Assembly: GCF_011761305.1 (NCBI RefSeq)
Contig: NZ_JAAOZC010000004.1
Span: forward strand, 248,001 to 312,000
Reading direction: 5' to 3'
DNA from: Sphingomonas vulcanisoli
Lineage (GTDB): Bacteria > Pseudomonadota > Alphaproteobacteria > Sphingomonadales > Sphingomonadaceae
DNA: 64,000 nt
Positions 59,711 through 64,000 of this stretch are shown here, piece by piece. The notes beneath the pieces are model-generated. The model made no database searches, was not told the DNA's origin, and saw only the letters and a list, made by a program, of their open reading frames with translations. Position numbers and translations under genes: made by a program. The stretch's first letter is position 1, and each line of letters starts with the position of its first letter.

Positions 59711-60502
59711 ATGCAGACGATCGAAGGAACCGCCTTCATCCCCGCCGCCAAGGTGCCGGAAATCCGTCGGATCAGTACGAGCGATCTGGATTGGGCGTTG
59801 CGCGAGGGCTGGACGGATTTCCGCGCCAAGCGTGGCGAATTGCTGTTCATCGGGATCGTTTACCCCGTCATCTGCCTGATCGCGGTGGTGATGACGTTCA
59901 ACGACCCCCTGCTGCCGCTATTGTTTCCCCTCGTTGCCGGGCTGTCGATCGCCGGGCCTGCGGTCGCTTCCGGATTCTACGAACTCGCCCGGCGCCGCGA
60001 AGAAGGGCGCGATTCGAGCTGGTGGCATTTCCTCGATCCGCTCAACGGACGCAGCCGGTTGCCGCTGGCGATGCTGACCGGCGGAATGGCGGTGCTGTTC
60101 GTCGGCTGGCTGGTCGTCGCCTACGGGATCTACAATGTGACCTTCGGAACTACGGCGCCGCTGCACGTCGGCGACGTGCTGGGGCGCTTATTCACGACGT
60201 CGGCGGGCTGGCAACTCATCGTGCTGGGCAACCTCGCCGGCCTTGCCTTCGCAGTCGCGACGCTGGTGCTGGGCGTGGTGTCCTTCCCGATGGTAGTCGA
60301 TAAACCGGTCGATGCCGGGCTCGCTGTCCGCACCTCGATCGCCGCGGCAGAAAAGAATCCGCGTGAGATCTTCGGCTGGGGCGTGCGCGTCGCGGGGCTG
60401 CTGCTGATCGGGCTGCTGCCGCTCGCGGTCGGGCTCGCGGTGGTGCTGCCGTGGCTCGGCTATTCGACCTGGCATCTCTACACCCGGCTGGTCGTTCGCT
60501 GA
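59711..60502 (+). CDS. DUF2189 family integral membrane protein
   Basis: A 263-residue protein with a soluble N-terminus (ISTSDLDWALREGWTDFRAK) and about six membrane helices. The features WHFLDPLNGRSRLPLAML and FPMVVDKPVDAGLAVRTSIAAAEKNP are typical of DUF2189, a family without known function, often near respiratory genes. Start ATG 59711 follows GAGGA. It lies between tspO copy 2 and the hemCFE operon on the same strand. Confidence 0.85.
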   Translation: MQTIEGTAFIPAAKVPEIRRISTSDLDWALREGWTDFRAKRGELLFIGIVYPVICLIAVVMTFNDPLLPLLFPLVAGLSIAGPAVASGFYELARRREEGRDSSWWHFLDPLNGRSRLPLAMLTGGMAVLFVGWLVVAYGIYNVTFGTTAPLHVGDVLGRLFTTSAGWQLIVLGNLAGLAFAVATLVLGVVSFPMVVDKPVDAGLAVRTSIAAAEKNPREIFGWGVRVAGLLLIGLLPLAVGLAVVLPWLGYSTWHLYTRLVVR

Positions 60503-60508
60503 GGATCA

Positions 60509-60541
60509 GCGCTGGCGCACCGCACCAGGGTGCGCCAGCGC
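60509..60541 (+). terminator. Strong hairpin after the DUF2189 gene
   Basis: GCGCTGGCGCACC (60509-60521) and GGTGCGCCAGCGC (60529-60541) form a perfect 13-bp stem with a seven-base loop, seven bases beyond the stop. No T-run follows, so it may be a Rho-independent terminator of atypical form or an RNA 3' end stabiliser separating the gene from the hemC promoter. Confidence 0.55.
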
Positions 60542-60561
60542 AAGTAGCATTGCCGGGAAAT

Positions 60562-60600
60562 CGTCCAGATCGTTTGACACCGTATTTCCGCGATTATACG
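60562..60600 (+). promoter_or_regulatory. hemC promoter with PpsR-type site
   Basis: CGT-CCAGATCGTTTG-ACA (60562-60579) deviates from TGT-N12-ACA in one base. Its right half overlaps TTGACA (60574-60579) as a -35, and TATACG (60595-60600) lies 15 bases later as a possible -10 with slightly short spacing. The remaining bases to the GTG of hemC (60601-60680) show no other recognisable element. Confidence 0.65.
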
Positions 60601-60680
60601 CCGTGCATCGAGAGAAGATGCTGATTGATGTTGTTTCCTGACCGTGCCGAAATGCTGCGCTCCGACGCTGCACCCTCTGC

Positions 60681-61556
60681 GTGAACAAAATTCGGTTAGG
60701 CACCCGCGGCTCGCCCCTCGCGCTCGTCCAGGCGGGGATGGTGCGGGATGCGCTGGTTGCAGCACACGGCATCCAAACCGAAATCGTCATCATCAGGACC
60801 ACCGGCGACGCGGTGCAGGATCGGCCGCTGGCGGAGATCGGTGGCAAGGCGCTTTGGACTAAGGAACTCGATCGCGCGCTGCTGTGCGGTGACATCGATT
60901 GCGCGGTCCATTCGATGAAGGACGTCGAGACGATCCGTCCGCCTGCGATCAGCATCGCCGCGATCCTGCCGCGCGCCGACGTGCGCGATCGCCTGATCGG
61001 CGCGCCCTCGATCGCGGCGCTGCCCCATGGGGCGACCGTGGGCACGAGTTCGCCGCGCCGCCGGGCGCAACTGCTGCGGTTAAGGCCCGATCTCACCATC
61101 GTGATGTTCCGCGGCAATGTCGACACCAGGCTTGCCAAGCTGGCGGCAGGCGAAGCTGATGCGACGCTGCTGGCGGCGGCAGGGCTCGCGCGGCTCGATC
61201 GGCCCGATGTCGGCGTCGCGATCGAGCTCGACGTGATGCTTCCCGCGCCGGCACAGGGCGCCGTCGGGATCGAGGCGCGAAGCGACGATAGCGAAACCCG
61301 CGCTTTGCTTGCGGTGCTTGACGACGCACCGACGCACCGCTGCGTGCTCGCCGAACGCGCGCTGCTCGCGGCGCTGCATGCCGATTGCCATTCCCCCGTC
61401 GCGGCGCTGGCGACCGACGGCGGCGCGATCCGCGCCGAACTCTTCGCCGAAGACGGCAGCGCCAGCGTCGCCGGATCGGGCGACGATCCCGCCGCGCTGG
61501 CGTCTGATCTGCTCGCCCGTGCCCCCGACTCCATCCGGAAACTGTTTGCCGCATGA
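60681..61556 (+). CDS. hemC: Porphobilinogen deaminase
   Basis: A 291-residue hydroxymethylbilane synthase polymerising four porphobilinogens. It opens with IRLGTRGSPLALVQAGMV, carries CAVHSMKDVET and GTSSPRRRAQLLRLRPDL, and the dipyrromethane cofactor cysteine is in ALHADCHSPVAALA. The start is GTG. It overlaps hemF by ATGA. hemB and hemD are not in the window. Confidence 0.96.
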   Translation: MNKIRLGTRGSPLALVQAGMVRDALVAAHGIQTEIVIIRTTGDAVQDRPLAEIGGKALWTKELDRALLCGDIDCAVHSMKDVETIRPPAISIAAILPRADVRDRLIGAPSIAALPHGATVGTSSPRRRAQLLRLRPDLTIVMFRGNVDTRLAKLAAGEADATLLAAAGLARLDRPDVGVAIELDVMLPAPAQGAVGIEARSDDSETRALLAVLDDAPTHRCVLAERALLAALHADCHSPVAALATDGGAIRAELFAEDGSASVAGSGDDPAALASDLLARAPDSIRKLFAA

Positions 61557-62395
61557 CGCCGCTTGATCCTGATCAGACCCGGGCCAGGACATGGTTCGAG
61601 CATCTGCGCGATTTGATCTGCGCCGAGTTCGTGGCGATCGAGCGCGAGGCAGGATCCGACGCCGGCTTCGATCTCACGCCATGGGACCGCACCGAACCAT
61701 CGGGCGCGCCGGGCGGCGGCGGCGTCCGCGGCGTGATGAAGGGCACGGTGTTCGAGAAAGTCGGCGTCAATGTCTCCACCGTCGGCGGCAGTTTTGAAGG
61801 CGAGTTCGCCAAATCGATCCACGGCGCCGGCGAAGACCCGCAATTCTTCGCTACCGGGATCAGTCTCGTCGCGCATATGGCGAACCCGCGGGTGCCGGCG
61901 GTCCATATGAACTGCCGCTTCCTGGTGACCACCAAGCGCTGGTTTGGCGGTGGTGCCGATCTCAATCCGCCGCTGCCGATCGCCGAGGATACCGATGATT
62001 TCCATGCGACGCTCAAGGCCGCATGCGATGCCCACGCCGTTGGCGATTATCCGCGCTTCTCGAAATGGGCGGAGGATTATTTCTGGCTGCCGCACCGCCA
62101 CGTCCATCGCGGGGTCGGCGGCATCTTCTTCGATCATCTCGAAGGCGATTTCGATGCCACGTTCGCCTTCACCCAGGATGTCGGACGCGCGTTTCTCGAC
62201 GTCTATCCCCGGATCGTGAGGCGGCGAATGAACGACACCTTCACGCCAGAGGACGAAGCGGCGATGCTGGCCTGGCGTGGGCGCTATGCCGAGTTCAACC
62301 TCGTCTATGACCGCGGCACCTTGTTCGGTCTCAAGACCGGCGGGAATATCGACGCGATCCTGATGAGCCTGCCGCCACGGGCGACATGGGCATGA
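61553..62395 (+). CDS. hemF: Oxygen-dependent coproporphyrinogen III oxidase
   Basis: A 280-residue aerobic enzyme converting coproporphyrinogen III to protoporphyrinogen IX. Family motifs are GGGVRGVMKGTVFEKVGVN, VPAVHMNCRFL, KRWFGGGADLNP and RGTLFGLKTGGNIDAILMSL. It lies between hemC and hemE with ATGA overlaps at both ends. It uses oxygen, unlike HemN. Confidence 0.96.
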   Translation: MTPLDPDQTRARTWFEHLRDLICAEFVAIEREAGSDAGFDLTPWDRTEPSGAPGGGGVRGVMKGTVFEKVGVNVSTVGGSFEGEFAKSIHGAGEDPQFFATGISLVAHMANPRVPAVHMNCRFLVTTKRWFGGGADLNPPLPIAEDTDDFHATLKAACDAHAVGDYPRFSKWAEDYFWLPHRHVHRGVGGIFFDHLEGDFDATFAFTQDVGRAFLDVYPRIVRRRMNDTFTPEDEAAMLAWRGRYAEFNLVYDRGTLFGLKTGGNIDAILMSLPPRATWA

Positions 62396-63405
62396 CGCCG
62401 CTGCTGGAGGTGCTGCAAGGACAGCGCGCCGAGGTGGCCCCGGTGTGGCTGATGCGCCAGGCGGGGCGTTATCTGCCCGAATATCGCGCGCTTCGCGCCG
62501 AAAAGGGTGGCTTTCTGGCGCTTGCTACCGATCCAGAGGCGGCTGCGGAGGTCACGCTGCAGCCGATCCGTCGCTTCGGCTTTGACGGGGCGATCCTGTT
62601 CTCGGACATCCTGATGGTGCCCTGGGCCCTGGGGCAGGATCTGACCTTCGGCGCAGGAGAAGGACCACGGCTCGAACCGGCGCTGCTCGATCACGCTCTG
62701 GACGCTCTCACGCGAGTGCCGGCCCGGCTCGATCCGGTCTACGAAACCGTCCGCCGCGTCGCAACCGCGCTGCCCGGGGAGACAACGTTCCTCGGTTTCG
62801 CGGGATCGCCCTGGACCGTGGCAACCTACATGGTCGCTGGGCAGGGCAGCCGCGATCAGCACGAGACGCGCCGCTTCGCCTACCGCGACCCCGGCGCCTT
62901 CGCGCACATTATCGATGCGATCGTCACGATGACGATCGACTATCTGTCACGCCAGATCGAATGCGGCGTCATGGCGGTGCAATTGTTCGATAGCTGGGCT
63001 GGAAGCCTGAGCCCCGCGCAGTTCGAGCAATGGGTGATCGCCCCCAACGCGCGGATCATCGCCGCGCTGCACGAGCGCCACCCGGGCACTCCCGTGATCG
63101 GCTTTCCGAAGGGCGCGGGGGGCAAGCTCCCCGCTTATGCACGGGGAACCGGCGCCGACGCGATCGGCCTCGACGAAACCGTCGATCCGGATTGGGCGAA
63201 CACCGTGTTGCCCGAGGGCCTGCCGGTTCAGGGCAACCTCGATCCCCTCGCGCTGATCGCGGGTGGCGCGGAACTCGATGCTGCGATTGACCGCGTCCTG
63301 AAAGCTTTCCCGACCCGCCCGCACGTCTTCAACCTCGGCCATGGCATCCTTCAAGATACGCCGATCGCCAATGTCGAACGATTATTGGCGCGGGTCCGGG
63401 GGTAA
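62392..63405 (+). CDS. hemE: Uroporphyrinogen III decarboxylase
   Basis: A 337-residue cofactor-free decarboxylase giving coproporphyrinogen III. The signature PVWLMRQAGRYLPEYRALR is near the N-terminus, with FSDILMVPWALGQDLTFG and GFPKGAGGKLPAYA further on. I chose ATG 62392 (ATGA overlap with hemF) over ATG 62386. It closes the hem operon, followed by a terminator. Confidence 0.96.
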   Translation: MTPLLEVLQGQRAEVAPVWLMRQAGRYLPEYRALRAEKGGFLALATDPEAAAEVTLQPIRRFGFDGAILFSDILMVPWALGQDLTFGAGEGPRLEPALLDHALDALTRVPARLDPVYETVRRVATALPGETTFLGFAGSPWTVATYMVAGQGSRDQHETRRFAYRDPGAFAHIIDAIVTMTIDYLSRQIECGVMAVQLFDSWAGSLSPAQFEQWVIAPNARIIAALHERHPGTPVIGFPKGAGGKLPAYARGTGADAIGLDETVDPDWANTVLPEGLPVQGNLDPLALIAGGAELDAAIDRVLKAFPTRPHVFNLGHGILQDTPIANVERLLARVRG

Positions 63406-63412
63406 GTTTGGC

Positions 63413-63440
63413 GCTGTGGCAGACGGGTGCCGCAGCTTTT
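63413..63440 (+). terminator. Rho-independent terminator of hemCFE
   Basis: GCTGTGGCA (63413-63421) pairs with TGCCGCAGC (63428-63436), including one G-U pair, around a GACGGG loop, and is followed by TTTT. It lies eight bases after the hemE stop. Confidence 0.75.
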
Positions 63441-63452
63441 AGGATACTGCGC

Positions 63453-64000
63453 CTAAATGGCGCGCTGCGCTTCGGTGTTTGCAGAACTATCGACGGACGC
63501 AATTTGAGTGTGGGCGACTGAAACCGACGTCCCCGGGTTTCTGCCGGTCACCTTGACGTGGGCTTTGAGCTGGCGGGCAAGAGCGCCAACGATGGTAGTT
63601 CCAAGGCCCGGCGTAGCATCGGCGACGTTCTCCGGCATTCCGACACCATTATCATCGACGGAGAGCGTCCAGTTGGGTCCTTGGGCGCCATAACCAACGG
63701 TAATCTGCCCAGCACGTTCGCCCGGAAACGCATGTCTGAGAGCGTTGATCACCAGCTCCGTGACGATCAGGCCGAGGCTGATGGACGTATCCGCGCTAAC
63801 GCGACTCGCATCGCTCTTGACCACAATTGATTGTTTATCGTGATCACGGATCATCGATGCCCCGAGACTCTGGCAGAGCTGGGTAAAGTAGGGATCGAGA
63901 GCGATGTCGCCCTTGCCCGACTGGGTCAGTTGTTTTTGCACGGTCGCGATCGACAGTACCCTGTTGTGGGCATCGGTCAGGTGGGTCCGCGCTTCATCCG
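63453..64000 (-). CDS. Sensor histidine kinase, C-terminal part (partial at window edge)
   Basis: The C-terminal 180 or so residues of a histidine kinase running off the right edge. The phosphoacceptor region reads THLTDAHNRVLSIATVQKQL, of the HisKA_2 type with the His in DAHNRV. The HATPase domain has LIVTELVINALRHAFPGERA (N box), SVDDNGVGMPEN (G1) and GLGTTIVGALARQLKAHV. The reading is open to 64000, so the sensor domain lies beyond. Such kinases often take part in general stress or light responses in sphingomonads, but the input domain is not visible. It converges on hemCFE. Confidence 0.88.
   Translation of the reverse strand, partial: DEARTHLTDAHNRVLSIATVQKQLTQSGKGDIALDPYFTQLCQSLGASMIRDHDKQSIVVKSDASRVSADTSISLGLIVTELVINALRHAFPGERAGQITVGYGAQGPNWTLSVDDNGVGMPENVADATPGLGTTIVGALARQLKAHVKVTGRNPGTSVSVAHTQIASVDSSANTEAQRAI

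Overview
The window is high-GC DNA of an aerobic anoxygenic phototrophic alphaproteobacterium, most likely a sphingomonad (Sphingomonadales). This is inferred from gene order, protein character and a palindromic repeat of a kind I associate with that order; no ribosomal RNA is present to confirm it. About 46 kb (roughly 17.5-63.4 kb) is a photosynthesis gene cluster (PGC).

Region 1 (1-16.6 kb) is flanking metabolism. An LssY-C-domain protein and a nitronate monooxygenase lead into a fatty acid beta-oxidation divergon: thiolase, hydroxyacyl-CoA dehydrogenase/hydratase and acyl-CoA dehydrogenase on the minus strand, and a DUF2147 protein, FadL porin, acyl-CoA ligase and LiuR-like MerR regulator on the plus strand. 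A molybdenum-cofactor set (fdhD, mobA and an FdhF/YdeP-type oxidoreductase) and the chaperone htpG follow. Between htpG and a lipoprotein cytochrome c lies an unannotated 46-codon frame closed by a Rho-independent terminator.

Region 2 (17.5-24.2 kb, minus strand) reads ppaA, ppsR, bchG, a pucC-type transporter, bchP, tspO and a small membrane protein. Region 3 (24.4-39.9 kb, plus strand) is one tightly coupled run: bchF-N-B-H-L-M, lhaA, puhA-B-C, a 98-aa conserved-looking protein, acsF, puhE, hemA. Region 4 (39.9-43.3 kb, minus) holds an FNT transporter, a tri-heme cytochrome and a DUF3422 protein lying among the photosynthesis genes. Region 5 (43.3-53 kb, minus) is crtF, then the bchC-X-Y-Z-pufB-A-L-M-C superoperon with intercistronic hairpins. 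Region 6 (53-59.1 kb) is crtD-crtC (plus), converging on bchI-bchD-bchO plus a 49-aa membrane protein (minus). Region 7 (59.1-63.4 kb, plus) is a second tspO, a DUF2189 membrane protein and hemC-hemF-hemE ending at a terminator. A partial sensor histidine kinase runs off the right edge.

The genes encode the Mg-branch of bacteriochlorophyll a synthesis from protoporphyrin (bchHID, bchM, acsF, bchNBL, bchF, bchXYZ, bchC, bchG, bchP), a type-2 reaction centre with LH1 and a tetraheme cytochrome, its assembly factors, and late carotenoid steps (crtC, crtD, crtF). Early carotenoid genes (crtE, crtB, crtI), LH2 (puc), bchE, bchJ, pufQ and pufX are not in the window. The cyclase (acsF) and coproporphyrinogen oxidase (hemF) are both the oxygen-dependent types, which fits aerobic phototrophy. 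Several key intergenic regions carry exact or one-to-two-base-degenerate TGT-N12-ACA palindromes, the CrtJ/PpsR operator pattern, and three of these carry a TTGACA -35-like box overlapping the palindrome, so the cluster's own PpsR (with PpaA) probably controls bchF, bchC-puf, crtF/crtD, bchI/tspO and hemC. No tRNA, rRNA, CRISPR array or insertion sequence was seen. No intergenic stretch exceeds 300 bases except 16626-16950, which is described feature by feature.
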